A DNA stretch of 64,000 nt from Ancylothrix sp. D3o (GTDB lineage: Bacteria > Cyanobacteriota > Cyanobacteriia > Cyanobacteriales > Oscillatoriaceae): positions 124,001 through 188,000 of the forward strand of contig NZ_JAMXEX010000006.1 in assembly GCF_025370775.1 (NCBI RefSeq), given 5' to 3'. A program made the translations under genes and the position numbers. The notes beneath the pieces are model-generated. The model was not told the DNA's origin and did not search any database. It saw nothing but the letters and a program-made list of their open reading frames with translations. The stretch's first letter is position 1, and every line of letters begins with the position of its first letter. This document shows, piece after piece, positions 8,772 to 18,929 of the stretch.

Positions 8772-9953
8772 TCAGTGTGAAGAAGCCGGTGCAGTTGCCA
8801 ATTTACCAGAATAACTTAAAAAATGCCCAATCGAATTATAAAGGGTGTCTCGCTGCCGATGGGGCCGGTTTAAAGATTCAATTGCACCGCGTAATTCTTG
8901 GGGAGTTTTGCAAGTTCCGCCAACGGCTCCTGCCATTGTGGTAATGTGTTCTTCCATCAGCGTTCCACCAATATCATTACACCCCCAGTTAAGCGCTTCA
9001 ACGGCACCGGCCAATCCCAATTTTACCCAACTTGGTTGATGGTTAGAAATCCAATTTCCGAGGAAAATTCTACTTACTGCGGTTAAAAGCAAAGTATCCG
9101 ATAAAACCGGCTGATCTCTGCCAACTCTCCGCCGCAATGGTGCCGGTGCCATTGCTCCCACAAAAGGCAATAAAATAAATTCTGTTATTTTGGCAGGATA
9201 TTGTTTTTCGACTGCTTTTTTTTGCAATTCTCGCAACAAGTTTAAATGCTGGATTTGTTGCGGGGGAGTTTCGATATGTCCGCAAAGCATGGTGCTGGTT
9301 GTGGGTAAACCAAGTTGATGAGCAGTACCGACAATTTCTAACCACGTTGCGCTATTAATTTTTTCTGGGCAAATAACTCGCCGCACTTCATCAACTAATA
9401 CTTCTGCGGCGGTTCCTGGCATAGAACCTACACCGGCATCTCGCAAAGTTGCAATCACTTCTGCATAGCTTAAGTTATCTTCTCTGGCGATAAATTGCAC
9501 TTCTTGCGGCGAAAAAGCGTGGAGGTGAAGGTGGGGAAATTCTTTTTTGATTGTTTCGACTAACTGCACATAAAACTGTAAAGAACTGCCCCCGATTTTT
9601 GCCTCAGTATTTAACCCGCCTTGCATACAAATTTCGGTAGCATTCTCGGCAACAGCACCGGCGGTTTTTTCCAAAATTTTGCCAAAATCTAACCAAAAAG
9701 CGCCCTCTTCTTCTGCATCGCGCCGAAAGGCACAAAAACTGCAATGTTGTTCGCAAATATTGGTAAAATTTATATTGCGATTCAGCACATAAGTTACGGT
9801 ATCTCCTGCTTGTTTTTGGCGGAGTTGATCGGCGGTTTGCTGAATTGCAGAAATTGGTTCGGGGTCTTTTTGAGCTAGGAGAATGACTGCTTCTTCGGGG
9901 GAAATATCAATTCCAGCTAAGGCGCGATTTAAAATAGCATTAACAGAATTCAT
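8772..9953 (-). CDS. cofH: FO synthase subunit 2, radical SAM enzyme CofH
   Basis: A 393-residue radical SAM enzyme that, with CofG, makes the 5-deazaflavin FO (chromophore of F420 and of some photolyases) from tyrosine and a ribityl-aminouracil. The iron-sulphur motif C-x3-C-x2-C is CEQHCSFC at about residues 67-74. It is followed by MQGGLN, the HLHAFSPQE strand typical of CofH, and PGTAAE. I chose the ATG at 9953 rather than an ATG at 9998, because 9953 gives the usual N-terminus and avoids a 37-bp overlap with the upstream gene, whose stop lies 8 bp away. No strong Shine-Dalgarno is seen at either. CofG is not in the window. The operon neighbours are membrane proteins with no known FO link. 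Confidence 0.92.
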   Translation of the reverse strand: MNSVNAILNRALAGIDISPEEAVILLAQKDPEPISAIQQTADQLRQKQAGDTVTYVLNRNINFTNICEQHCSFCAFRRDAEEEGAFWLDFGKILEKTAGAVAENATEICMQGGLNTEAKIGGSSLQFYVQLVETIKKEFPHLHLHAFSPQEVQFIAREDNLSYAEVIATLRDAGVGSMPGTAAEVLVDEVRRVICPEKINSATWLEIVGTAHQLGLPTTSTMLCGHIETPPQQIQHLNLLRELQKKAVEKQYPAKITEFILLPFVGAMAPAPLRRRVGRDQPVLSDTLLLTAVSRIFLGNWISNHQPSWVKLGLAGAVEALNWGCNDIGGTLMEEHITTMAGAVGGTCKTPQELRGAIESLNRPHRQRDTLYNSIGHFLSYSGKLATAPASSH

Positions 9954-9961
9954 AATCAGTT

Positions 9962-11935
9962 TTATTTCAGATAAACGGTTAGAGGCGAAAGTGACCATTT
10001 TCGTTGAAAGGTCATTTTTTTTGCAGTAAAGGTGGGTCGGTTTTGGAGGGGACTGTTTTCGGGTTCAAAGGCTATGATAGCACAAGGCTGAAACTGAGGG
10101 TGGGGAGATTTTTCTAAGAGAACGGCGGAGGAATTTTTTAGTTTAAAATGCTCAATTTTGGTGAGATTTTGGCTATTTTCTCTTGCAATTGCCCAAAAAG
10201 GATATTCCCAGGGAACGGTGGTACTGGTAAAGGAAGTTTCTTCGAGGGAAAAACCAATGTTGTAACAGCTTTGATTTTGCACAAATTGCACGGCTTGAAT
10301 ATAAGGCTCTTTCACCCAAGGTCTTGTGGCAAAATACTGTTCAAGACGAGGAGTATTAAAGATATTGCTGGCGGCTATGATTGGGCGACTTTTGTTAAGA
10401 AAAAGCCAAGGGCTTGAAAACAAAAGTAAACCGAGAGCAAGGGCAAATAAGACTTGTTTGCTGAGGGCTTTCGATAAGACAACAGCGACAAAAGGAGAAA
10501 AACTCACGAATAAAAATAAATGATGTCGGCTGTGATAAGGTTGCCATTTTAACAACAGGCACAGAATTAAAAAGCCTGAAATTAGGGCCGCTAAGTATGC
10601 AAAAATTAATTTGTTTTTTTGCCAAACTTTCATCTGGAAACATAAGAAAGTTGCTGTTAAGATTAAAAGAAAATGTAACGGGTTGCCTGCGGTATTTTCA
10701 TCAAAAGATAAACCGGCAACGGCAAAGGAATTTGGCGGCCAAGTTGTGCGGGGATCATTGACACTAACCCCTAGGCCGGTGTGGATGATGCGAATGAGTT
10801 TATCTGCGATGCCGGTGATGGGTGTAATTAACGGTTGTAAGCCTAAGTTTCGGACGATATCGAGATGAAGAGAGAGATTTCTGAGGAGGTTAGAGGCAAA
10901 AGTTGGCAAGCTTAAAACTTCTATTTTATATTCTTTTTGATACTCAGCCGGTGCGCCCAGAATCGAGCCAAATAATTCAAAATTTCTCAGGTAATGGTTG
11001 ACATTCAAGGCCAGTATTATCAGGATAGCAGTCAGCAGTAATTTCCAAATTTTTGAGCGGTGGTTTTGAACAGCCCAAACCACAAGCCAAACCGCGAAAG
11101 GCAAGGCATAGAAATAAGCGGTTGTTTTGGTTAAAGTTGCCAGCCCAAAACTTGCGGAAACGGCCCACAAACGAGGTGTATTGATTCCTGATTGAACAAT
11201 TAAAAGAGTATAAAAAACAAAACAAACTAGCCAAAAAGTGACAACAAAATCATTTTGGGTGCTGGAACTTTGGAGGATTGCCATTGGAATTGTTGCACAA
11301 CATACCGCCGCAAAAATTTGGCTTTTTTGGTTGGCACCGAGTTGTTTTGCAATCAAAGAAACGGCAATCATACTGCCAATCATACATAGCCATTGAATCA
11401 GATTTGCAAAGCGATCTGATCCGCTTAAAATTTGTAAATGCAAAATTGCAAAACTTGACCAAGGCGGATGAAATAATTGGGGTAAATAGTAAGTCGGATA
11501 ATGCTCGACACTGTGATTTTGCATCCAGTGGACAACGCGATTCATGTGATACGTCATCGAATCCCAATTATTAGGTGGTGCAGTAATAGCAATAATGCCA
11601 ATTACGCCAATAAAAAAGGCAATTCCTGAGAGCAAAATCGAATCTGCCGGTTTTAGGCTGGAGAACTTTTCAAAAAAACCAGGCCGGCGGGTTTCGTTTG
11701 TGTAACGGCTGGTTTTAAATTGGCAATAAGCAGCAACAACAATCACCCCCAACCAAGCAAGGGTTAAACTAAGTTTGCCTAACCCGTGAAAGAAGCTGAA
11801 AATTTCGCTAAAAAGTGTTACTAAAAATCCCATCACCAAACCGGCATCTAGCACAGCTTTTCGCCGGCAGTTTTGAGTTTTATAAAACAGGAAAATTAAT
11901 AAAATCAGCGCAATTGCGGGTAGCATTACCAGCAT
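9962..11935 (-). CDS. Polytopic GT-C glycosyltransferase (GT39/ArnT-like)
   Basis: A 657-residue integral membrane protein with about 11-13 hydrophobic helices. The first large outer loop contains [17 protein letters not shown], the Asp-containing catalytic loop expected in GT-C enzymes that use polyprenyl-phosphate sugars. The C-terminal soluble part, from about 560, probably faces the periplasm. It likely transfers a sugar from a lipid-phosphate donor to a surface acceptor. It lies 6 bp after the TVP38 gene and 8 bp before cofH, in a five-gene minus-strand operon. Donor and acceptor are not predictable from sequence. A second set of GT-C genes starts 840 bp away on the other strand. Confidence 0.8.
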   Translation of the reverse strand: MLVMLPAIALILLIFLFYKTQNCRRKAVLDAGLVMGFLVTLFSEIFSFFHGLGKLSLTLAWLGVIVVAAYCQFKTSRYTNETRRPGFFEKFSSLKPADSILLSGIAFFIGVIGIIAITAPPNNWDSMTYHMNRVVHWMQNHSVEHYPTYYLPQLFHPPWSSFAILHLQILSGSDRFANLIQWLCMIGSMIAVSLIAKQLGANQKSQIFAAVCCATIPMAILQSSSTQNDFVVTFWLVCFVFYTLLIVQSGINTPRLWAVSASFGLATLTKTTAYFYALPFAVWLVVWAVQNHRSKIWKLLLTAILIILALNVNHYLRNFELFGSILGAPAEYQKEYKIEVLSLPTFASNLLRNLSLHLDIVRNLGLQPLITPITGIADKLIRIIHTGLGVSVNDPRTTWPPNSFAVAGLSFDENTAGNPLHFLLILTATFLCFQMKVWQKNKLIFAYLAALISGFLILCLLLKWQPYHSRHHLFLFVSFSPFVAVVLSKALSKQVLFALALGLLLFSSPWLFLNKSRPIIAASNIFNTPRLEQYFATRPWVKEPYIQAVQFVQNQSCYNIGFSLEETSFTSTTVPWEYPFWAIARENSQNLTKIEHFKLKNSSAVLLEKSPHPQFQPCAIIAFEPENSPLQNRPTFTAKKMTFQRKWSLSPLTVYLK

Positions 11936-11941
11936 ATTTAA

Positions 11942-12655
11942 TTAATCCAGATTTTGTGTACCGGGGTGATTGATTTGACGAGATTGCTCATATTCTAACA
12001 AAGCTTTTTGGGGATTCATGCGGCGACGGCGATACCAAGTTGCAGCCCCAACGAGCGAGCCGGTGAGTGCAAAAGCGGCCATCAAAGGCAAAACATCGCC
12101 GGTTTGCAAAGCTTTTAAACCAAAACTGCCAATTAAAACAAAGGGCAAAATTCCGGGTACTGTGCCTAAAACTGTTCCCCAAAAATAATCTTTAAATTGA
12201 ATCGAAGTTAAGCCCGCCGTAAAATTTACAATCCCATAAGGAATCAAAGGCAAAAGCCGAATTGCAAACATATAAAATAAGCCGCCTTGACGCAATTCTG
12301 CATCCATTGCTTGCCAACGCCCCGCCAGTTTTTTCGCCGCCCATTCGCGCCCAATTGTCCGCGTAAATGCAAAGCTAACCACCGCCGCAATAACGGCAGC
12401 AACCGCCGTCCAAAACGTCCCCAACCAAGGCCCAAAAATTGCACCACCGGCTAAATTTAGGGTTGTGGAAGGAATAATTAAAATGGTAAAAACCACATAC
12501 AATATAATGTAAATCACCGGAGCCCAGATCCCGGCTTTTTTTAACCAAAGCTGGATAATTTCGGGGTTGATAAATCCCATCAAATACATGGTGACTGCGG
12601 TAGCAATAAGGCAGGCAATTGAGATCAAAAATATGATTTTTTTATTGTTCAACAC
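11942..12655 (-). CDS. TVP38/TMEM64 (SNARE-associated, DedA-related) membrane protein
   Basis: A 237-residue membrane protein with the core of the PF09335 family. An N-terminal helix is followed by YIILYVVFTILIIPSTTLNLAGGAIFGPWLG, the re-entrant region with FTRTIGREW, and the conserved LLPLIPYGIVNFTAG. DedA-family relatives have been linked to recycling (flipping) of undecaprenyl phosphate, and eukaryotic relatives are lipid scramblases. That role is inference here. The start is GTG (a TTG follows), without a clear Shine-Dalgarno. It is the first gene of the run TVP38-GT-cofH-DUF3352-permease and is divergent from the glycan operon beginning at 12776, which fits a carrier-lipid role. Confidence 0.82.
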   Translation of the reverse strand: MLNNKKIIFLISIACLIATAVTMYLMGFINPEIIQLWLKKAGIWAPVIYIILYVVFTILIIPSTTLNLAGGAIFGPWLGTFWTAVAAVIAAVVSFAFTRTIGREWAAKKLAGRWQAMDAELRQGGLFYMFAIRLLPLIPYGIVNFTAGLTSIQFKDYFWGTVLGTVPGILPFVLIGSFGLKALQTGDVLPLMAAFALTGSLVGAATWYRRRRMNPQKALLEYEQSRQINHPGTQNLD

Positions 12656-12775
12656 TTAACGCCCCTCCTGCGGGCTTTTTTCTACTGATTGATGTGGGGG
12701 GCTGTCGCCTATTCGATGCCCAAACGCTCTTATTCTTGTCTATCTTAGCTATGTTTGTCAACACAATTATTTTTT

Positions 12776-14428
12776 ATGACTCAGCGTTTTTTGAAGTCGG
12801 CAAAACTTTTTCAGTTTTTTTCTTTAGATAAATGGTTACTTTTTGCCATATTTTTAGGGGTATTTTTGCGATTTATTTATATAAGAAACAGAGAATTTTG
12901 GTATGATGAGGTTTTGTCTTTGCTATTAGCCACAGGGCAAAAGCTTGGCTACAAAACGCCTGAAGCTTTTCCTGTATCTTTATCAGATTACGCATCCCTG
13001 TTGACGTTGCCGGTGGAATCTAACCTAGGGGACATTTTAACAACTTTTAAAAACTTATTGCGAGGATTAGCCGCCGAACCTCATCCGCCTTTATTTTTCA
13101 TTACTCAACATTTTTGGCTGCGCTTGTTTGGCAATAGCGAAACCGCTATGAGAAGTTTAGAGGTTTTATTAAGCTGTATTTCAATTTTTGGTGCGTATAA
13201 ATTAGGCAAAATTGTTGCTAATCACCGCTCAGGTTTACTATTGGCCGGTTTATTAAGTCTCAATCCTTTCTTTTTCTTCCAATCTCTCAATATCCGAATG
13301 TATAACTCGCTAATTTTATGGGTAATTATTAGCGCTTTAGCATCCCTTCAAATTATGACGCAAGACTTATCCCGGCGTCAGCAAATTTTCTGGAATATCC
13401 TGTTAATTTTTTCGGTAACTTGCGGGTTAATGACTTTTTACCAATATGCTTATTTCATCGTCGCCCTAGCCGCCTTAGCCTTATTTCTTTACCCCCAAAA
13501 CCCTCAAAAACTTATCCTCCATTTGTTGCGTTTAGGAGTCGGTGTTTTGCTGGCAGTTCCTTGGATGCTGTGGGGGTTTTCTCAACAAATCAAGAATGCT
13601 GATTTAGGCCGGTTTAACACCCCCAATAATGTTTTTATAGCCTTCTTTTTACACCTTCGAGATGTGGCGGAATCTGTTGGCGTTAACCTTTTAATTGGAG
13701 ACTGGCAAACCAGCTTACCCCTCCACCTCATTGTCAGCACCGGCATTTTATTTTCCCTGTTTTTATTTGCGGCAGTTTTTATTTTATGGAAACCAGAACG
13801 CCAAAAATTAGGCATTGCTTTAATTTTAAGTTTTTTACCTCTTTTCATTGCTTTCGCCGTAGACTGCGCCACCCAAAAATATACCCTTGCCGAAAACTCC
13901 AAAAGCATTATAATTTTGCCAGGGAGTCTGCTATTATTATCTCTTGCTATTACCCACCTCTCGCCGCGTTGGCAAAAACCCTTAATTGCAACTTTCTTGC
14001 TGTTGTATTTAAGTTTAAGCGCCGGCGACTTTAGCCTCAGAAACCGCCAAATGTTTCATACAATTAATGGCATTATCCAACAACAACCCACAACCCCCAC
14101 CTTAATAGCCATGAATGCACGCGCTTGGGGCTATATTTTGCGCCTAGCCTACTACATCAAGCCTAACGCAGCAGTGATGCTTTTAGCCCAAGAATCTGCT
14201 AATCTAGCCCCAAACCTCGAAAAACTTTTCAACTATGAAGCATCCATTTATCAGCGTATTCTCTGGATAGATGTAGCAGCGCCTATTTGGTCGCCGGCAT
14301 CCACACCCGCAGAAAAACAAAAAGTCGAAAACGTTTTAAATCCCAAATTTAAACTTACCCAAACTCAAGAACTTTTTGGAACCCAAGACCTTGACAAATT
14401 GAGCATTAAACTTTACGAAATTAAATAA
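12776..14428 (+). CDS. Polytopic GT-C glycosyltransferase (GT39-like)
   Basis: A 550-residue integral membrane protein with about 10-12 helices. After the first helix the motif NREFWYDEVLSLLLA carries the acidic pair typical of the first periplasmic loop of GT39/ArnT-type enzymes. PHPPLFFITQHFWLRLFG follows, also characteristic. It probably transfers sugar from polyprenyl phosphate outside the membrane. I chose the ATG at 12776 over an in-frame TTG at 12755. The next gene starts 4 bp after this stop. Together with 14433-18716 it forms a compact operon. Its C-terminal soluble region differs from that of the paralogue at 15651, suggesting different acceptors. Confidence 0.82.
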   Translation: MTQRFLKSAKLFQFFSLDKWLLFAIFLGVFLRFIYIRNREFWYDEVLSLLLATGQKLGYKTPEAFPVSLSDYASLLTLPVESNLGDILTTFKNLLRGLAAEPHPPLFFITQHFWLRLFGNSETAMRSLEVLLSCISIFGAYKLGKIVANHRSGLLLAGLLSLNPFFFFQSLNIRMYNSLILWVIISALASLQIMTQDLSRRQQIFWNILLIFSVTCGLMTFYQYAYFIVALAALALFLYPQNPQKLILHLLRLGVGVLLAVPWMLWGFSQQIKNADLGRFNTPNNVFIAFFLHLRDVAESVGVNLLIGDWQTSLPLHLIVSTGILFSLFLFAAVFILWKPERQKLGIALILSFLPLFIAFAVDCATQKYTLAENSKSIIILPGSLLLLSLAITHLSPRWQKPLIATFLLLYLSLSAGDFSLRNRQMFHTINGIIQQQPTTPTLIAMNARAWGYILRLAYYIKPNAAVMLLAQESANLAPNLEKLFNYEASIYQRILWIDVAAPIWSPASTPAEKQKVENVLNPKFKLTQTQELFGTQDLDKLSIKLYEIK

Positions 14429-14432
14429 AATA

Positions 14433-15635
14433 ATGACTTCCAACTCACCTAACTTTCTCTTACCCGTTCCCGCCACATCTTTGCAAATTCCACCCCAAGC
14501 TATTTTGCAAAACGGTGAGCAAACTTTGCGATTTTCTTTAGTTCTTCCTACTTATAACGAAGCCAATAATATCAGTGACATTATTTCAAAACTGAGCGAA
14601 ATTTTAGACACAGAAATACTCGGTGAATATGAACTGCTTGTCATTGATGACAACAGCCCAGATCGCACCTGGGAAATTGCTCAAAACTTGATTCCAAAAT
14701 ACCCACAATTGCGCGTGATGCGCCGCGAAACTGAACGCGGACTTTCTACCGCCGTTATTAGGGGTTGGCAAGTCGCAAGAGGTGATGTTTTAGGGGTGAT
14801 TGATGCCGATTTACAACATCCACCGGAGACATTATTAAAACTTTGGCGAGAAATACAACGCGGCGCCGATTTAGCCACCGCCAGCCGACATTTAGACAGC
14901 GGCGGAGTCAGTGATTGGAGTATGATTCGTCGCGTTTTATCACGCGGTGCTCAACTCTTAGGATTAGTTTTATTACCAGAAGTTATTGGCCGAGTTTCTG
15001 ACCCCATGAGTGGGTATTTTTTGGTGCGCCGAAATGCCCTGGCGGGTGTCACAATGAACCCGTTAGGATATAAAATTTTGATTGAAGTTTTAGGACGCGG
15101 AAACATTCGTTGGATAAGTGAAGTTGGCTATGTTTTTCAAGAACGCCAGGAAGGCGAAAGTAAAGTCACAGCCAAACAATATATCGAGTACATTCAACAC
15201 CTCATTCGCCTGCGTCTTTCCCTGTGGCCGGTGGAGCGATTTTTGCGGTTTGGAGTTGTGGGATTTAGCGGCGTTTTTGTCGATATGGTGGTGTTATATT
15301 TACTGCATGATGGGATTTTCAATTTACCCTTAACTCGCAGTAAAATTATTGCCGCAGAAGTTGCAATTATCAATAACTTTTTGTGGAATGATATCTGGAC
15401 ATTTGGCGATATTTCCACCCGCCAGCGTGGTCAACGCCAACGTATCAAACGCTTTTTGAAGTTTAATTTGATTTGTTTAACCGGCCTAATTTTAAATGTA
15501 GCCTTGTTAAACCTGCTGTATAATCTACTAGGCATTAATGAATATCTCGCTAATTTAATGGCAATTGGCCTGGTAACTTTCTGGAATTTCTGGATTAACC
15601 TAAAACTAAGTTGGCGCGTCACGGAAATTGATTAA
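14433..15635 (+). CDS. Polyprenyl-phosphate sugar synthase fused to GtrA domain
   Basis: A 400-residue two-domain protein. Residues about 30-260 form a GT2 enzyme like dolichyl-phosphate mannose synthase: VLPTYNEANNI, VIDDNSPDRTW, the DxD site IDADLQHPP, and SDPMSGYFLVRR. Residues about 270-395 are a four-helix GtrA domain (RFGVVGFSGVFVDMVVLYLL and FLWNDIWTFGD). The enzyme loads a sugar from a nucleotide donor onto undecaprenyl/polyprenyl phosphate at the inner leaflet. The GtrA part may move the product across the membrane. It sits between two GT-C genes (4 bp after the first, 15 bp before the second) that could use its product, which is the strongest functional link in this region. Confidence 0.9.
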   Translation: MTSNSPNFLLPVPATSLQIPPQAILQNGEQTLRFSLVLPTYNEANNISDIISKLSEILDTEILGEYELLVIDDNSPDRTWEIAQNLIPKYPQLRVMRRETERGLSTAVIRGWQVARGDVLGVIDADLQHPPETLLKLWREIQRGADLATASRHLDSGGVSDWSMIRRVLSRGAQLLGLVLLPEVIGRVSDPMSGYFLVRRNALAGVTMNPLGYKILIEVLGRGNIRWISEVGYVFQERQEGESKVTAKQYIEYIQHLIRLRLSLWPVERFLRFGVVGFSGVFVDMVVLYLLHDGIFNLPLTRSKIIAAEVAIINNFLWNDIWTFGDISTRQRGQRQRIKRFLKFNLICLTGLILNVALLNLLYNLLGINEYLANLMAIGLVTFWNFWINLKLSWRVTEID

Positions 15636-15650
15636 AAATAAACAATCAAC

Positions 15651-17402
15651 ATGAATCAAAAAACCTCACCAATTCCAAATTATCAATTCCCATTTTCAGA
15701 TTTATTACTGCTATTCTTTTGGGTGATAATTGGTGCCGGCCTGCGATTTTCCCACCTGGCCGGTAAACCTCCTTGGACAGATGAATTTGCCACCCTCATA
15801 GCCATGTTAGGGCGTTCCTTTAAAACAACGCCCCTCAATCAAGCAATTTCAATAGAAACCTTATTAACCCCCTTAAAATTGCTGCCAGAAGCACCTCTAA
15901 ACAATGTCGTAAATTACATCACTGGCGAAGATGTACATCCCCCCCTCTATTTCGTTTTAGCTCATATTTGGGCATACTTATTCCCCCCATCTTCTGAATA
16001 CATTTCCATCTGGATAGCGCGTTCTTTTCCGGCCATTTTGGGCGTGCTTTCTATCCCCGCGATGTATTTTTTTGGTCGGCTTGCTTTTCGCTCAAATTTA
16101 GTCGGACAATTAGCCGCCGCCTTCATGGCAGTTTCTCCCTACGGCATTTTTCTCTCTCAAGAAGCCCGCCACTATAGTATCAGTAACTTGTGGGTTATCG
16201 CCTCCCTTTGTTGTTTAATTAAAGCCATACAAAGCATCCTTAAAAATAACAAAATACCCGCCTGGTTATCCCTAACTTGGGTACTCATAAATACCCTGGG
16301 AATGGCTACTCATTTCTTTTTTGCCCTCACCTTAATTGCCGAAACAAGCGTTTTATTTTTATTACTACTCGCCCCCAGATTACCCTTCTTCAAGACTAAT
16401 AAAGTTTGTCAAAAGTTACCTCAATTACCTTTTGCTAATCTCTCATCATTTTATGCAGTTATAATCGGCACTATAGCTGGATCATTAGTTTGGGTACCGC
16501 TTTGGATAAGAATTTCTACAGATGAGCAAACCCAATGGATACGCGGCGACGGTAGCTTTAATATATTAAGCCTAATTAACCCAATTGTTCAAGCCTTAGC
16601 TGCTTGGATAACCATGCTTTCATTATTGCCGGTGGAATCTCCCAACCTTTTCATCCTCATAATTTCTGGCTTAATCATGCTCATATTTTTTATTTGGGCT
16701 TTACCGATTTTGTGGCGCGGCATCAAAAAACAACTTTGCAACATCAACCAACTTTACACCTACATATTAATCACCTTTATTCTCAGCGCTATGGCGGAAT
16801 TTTTCCTCATTAGTTACGTTTTGGGCATCGATATTACACGCGGTGCCCGATACAACTTTGTTTACTTTCCCGCCGTAATTCTCCTCATTGCAGCCAGCCT
16901 TGCAACTTGTTGGAAAAACGAAATTTCCTCGCTTTCTCATCCCCAACAATCAGTAGTAATCATTTGGATAATGGCATTTCTCAGCGCCATCACCGTCGTC
17001 TCAAATCTTGGCTACCAAAAATATTATCGTCCCGATTTATTCGTTCCCATTATTGAACAAAACACCACTCCAAACGCCACAGTTTTAATCGCCACCAACC
17101 ATCAAACTTTAGTACAAGTTGGAGAAATGATGGGTTTAGCTTGGGAATTTAAAAAACATTCCCCAAACACAAAACCCCAATTTCTCCTAGCCCATGAAAA
17201 AACTATACCTTGTCAAGAAAACACTTGCAAAAGCCCAAAAACTTTGCAACAAACCCTCGCCAAACTTCCCCGACCTTTAGATTTATGGCTTGTAAACTTT
17301 GAAGTGCCGGTTAATTTAAAAGCTCAAAACTGCACCCAAAAAATCGGCAAATGGCCTTATATTAACGGCTATGGCTACCAACTTTATCACTGCAAACGTT
17401 AA
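15651..17402 (+). CDS. Polytopic GT-C glycosyltransferase (GT39-like)
   Basis: A 583-residue membrane protein with about 11-12 helices. The first outer loop contains GKPPWTDEFATLIAM, the acidic pair of GT39-type enzymes, and DVHPPLYFVLAHIW follows. SQEARHYSISNLWVIAS is a further family-typical segment. The C-terminal 120 residues are soluble and hold two short Cys pairs (PCQENTCKSP), perhaps a disulphide in the periplasm. It lies 15 bp after the sugar-carrier synthase and 24 bp before a lipoprotein gene. Expected activity: sugar transfer from polyprenyl phosphate to a surface polymer, lipid or protein. Clear paralogue of 12776-14428 by architecture. Confidence 0.82.
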   Translation: MNQKTSPIPNYQFPFSDLLLLFFWVIIGAGLRFSHLAGKPPWTDEFATLIAMLGRSFKTTPLNQAISIETLLTPLKLLPEAPLNNVVNYITGEDVHPPLYFVLAHIWAYLFPPSSEYISIWIARSFPAILGVLSIPAMYFFGRLAFRSNLVGQLAAAFMAVSPYGIFLSQEARHYSISNLWVIASLCCLIKAIQSILKNNKIPAWLSLTWVLINTLGMATHFFFALTLIAETSVLFLLLLAPRLPFFKTNKVCQKLPQLPFANLSSFYAVIIGTIAGSLVWVPLWIRISTDEQTQWIRGDGSFNILSLINPIVQALAAWITMLSLLPVESPNLFILIISGLIMLIFFIWALPILWRGIKKQLCNINQLYTYILITFILSAMAEFFLISYVLGIDITRGARYNFVYFPAVILLIAASLATCWKNEISSLSHPQQSVVIIWIMAFLSAITVVSNLGYQKYYRPDLFVPIIEQNTTPNATVLIATNHQTLVQVGEMMGLAWEFKKHSPNTKPQFLLAHEKTIPCQENTCKSPKTLQQTLAKLPRPLDLWLVNFEVPVNLKAQNCTQKIGKWPYINGYGYQLYHCKR

Positions 17403-17426
17403 CCTTGCAAAACAACCAGTGTAACC

Positions 17427-18716
17427 ATGCTCAAAAAAAACTTAATCACCCATTCATTAACCGCAACAGCAGTATTAATTCTTGCCGCTTGTTCAACAAC
17501 ATCCCCCCCAAAAAAGCCGGTGACAACCGCACCAGCACCCCCCACAGTCCCCCAACCAGACTTTTTTTCTGAAGGCGTTAGAAGCGCCATTAAAGCCTCA
17601 AATTTAGCACAAACAGCAAAAACCCCCCAACAATTAAACGATGTCGCCTTGGCGTGGCTAAAAGCCGTAGAATATATGCAAAAAGTCCCTCCCCACAGCC
17701 CCAAACGCGCCTTTGCTCAAAAAAAAGCCGCTGAATATTTGCAAAATTTTACTATCGCCCAAAAAAAAGCAGCAAAAAGTGATTTATCCGTCTCTTTTCC
17801 CACCTTTAATAGCCACATATTAGATCAACAGCTTGCCCTTTATCTTTCTTATTTAGCAGCCGTTGGCAAAGCCGATATTTTAATAGTTGGCAGTTCCCGC
17901 GCCTTACAAGGAATAAATCCAAAATCCTTACAACAATCCTTAGCAACACGCGGTTATTCGGGGCTGCAAATTTATAATTTTTCCGTCAATGGCGCAACGG
18001 CTCAAGTTGTAGACTTTATGCTCAGAAAACTTCTTAAACCTGAACAATTACCCCGGATGATTATTTGGGCTGATGGCGTGCGAGCCTTTAATAGTGGTCG
18101 TCTTGATCGCACCTATCAAGCAATTCTATCCTCCCCCGGCTATGAGCGATTAGTTGCAGGTATTTACCCATCCCTGGGTGAATTAACTTCAATTTCTGTA
18201 CCCAATAACCAAGACTCTTTTCGCCTTACCTCTTTTAATCCAATTCAAACAGCTTTAGGCCAAAAAAAGCAAAGCGAAATCATTAACCAAATTGACTCTA
18301 ACGGATTTTTGCCCATTCTCAGCCGCTTTAATCCCAGCCAATACTATCAAATTAATCCCAAAGTCAGCGGACAATTTGACAAAGACTATGCCGAATTGCA
18401 ACTTGATGGCGAACAAAAAAAAGCCTTAGATAATATTGTTAAATTCACCCAATCTCTTAAAATTACCCTCCTCTTCGTCAACTTACCTCTAACGGATGAT
18501 TATTTAGATACCACCCGCTATACAGCCGAACAGAAATTCGTGCAAAAAATGCAGCAAGAATCCCGTCAACAAAGCTTTTTATTTCGCAATTTATCACTGG
18601 CGGCTTTGCGACACAACAACTATTTTCAAGATCCCAGCCATATCAACAGCGACGGAGCAGCCGCCGTAGCCCGCCAGTTAGCAGCAGATTCCAGCATTCC
18701 TTGGCCTAAACGCTAA
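17427..18716 (+). CDS. Lipoprotein with SGNH-hydrolase-like features
   Basis: A 429-residue exported lipoprotein. The signal peptide ends in the lipobox LAAC at about residues 20-23. A proline-rich linker follows. The main domain has a block resembling SGNH/GDSL block I (ADILIVGSSRALQGI), NGATAQVVDFML, and a C-terminal DPSHINSDGA that resembles the Asp-x-x-His of block V. It resembles DUF1574-type cyanobacterial proteins. A role in removing or adding an acyl or acetyl group on surface glycan is plausible given its operon with three glycan enzymes, but this is inference. Start ATG, 24 bp after the GT-C stop. Confidence 0.7.
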   Translation: MLKKNLITHSLTATAVLILAACSTTSPPKKPVTTAPAPPTVPQPDFFSEGVRSAIKASNLAQTAKTPQQLNDVALAWLKAVEYMQKVPPHSPKRAFAQKKAAEYLQNFTIAQKKAAKSDLSVSFPTFNSHILDQQLALYLSYLAAVGKADILIVGSSRALQGINPKSLQQSLATRGYSGLQIYNFSVNGATAQVVDFMLRKLLKPEQLPRMIIWADGVRAFNSGRLDRTYQAILSSPGYERLVAGIYPSLGELTSISVPNNQDSFRLTSFNPIQTALGQKKQSEIINQIDSNGFLPILSRFNPSQYYQINPKVSGQFDKDYAELQLDGEQKKALDNIVKFTQSLKITLLFVNLPLTDDYLDTTRYTAEQKFVQKMQQESRQQSFLFRNLSLAALRHNNYFQDPSHINSDGAAAVARQLAADSSIPWPKR

Positions 18717-18720
18717 TTAA

Positions 18721-18736
18721 AAATGTTAAAACATTT
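18721..18736. repeat. AT-rich palindrome after the glycan operon
   Basis: Seven-base arms AAATGTT/AACATTT lie 4 bp after the lipoprotein stop codon, followed by a C-rich then G-rich stretch (18743-18780). A weak terminator is possible. Confidence 0.4.
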
Positions 18737-18929
18737 CTTCTACTCCCCCTTCCCTCCTTAAGAGAGAGAGAAAGCGGGGTTAAGTTTGTTTATTTTTTCT
18801 ATCAATTGAAAGACGTAATTAATTGATTGGCTTGTTATCGTAAATTTTATAGGTAAAAATCAGAACGAACTCTGCTATTTTTTGCAGAATCCCAACAACC
18901 CCACCCCACTCACAACTTAAAAAACTCCC

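Noticed and set aside
12661-12681. GCCC/GGGC hairpin with T run as a terminator
   Set aside because: Its T run points along the plus strand but no plus-strand gene ends here; the stem is only 4 bp and it lies in a divergent promoter region.
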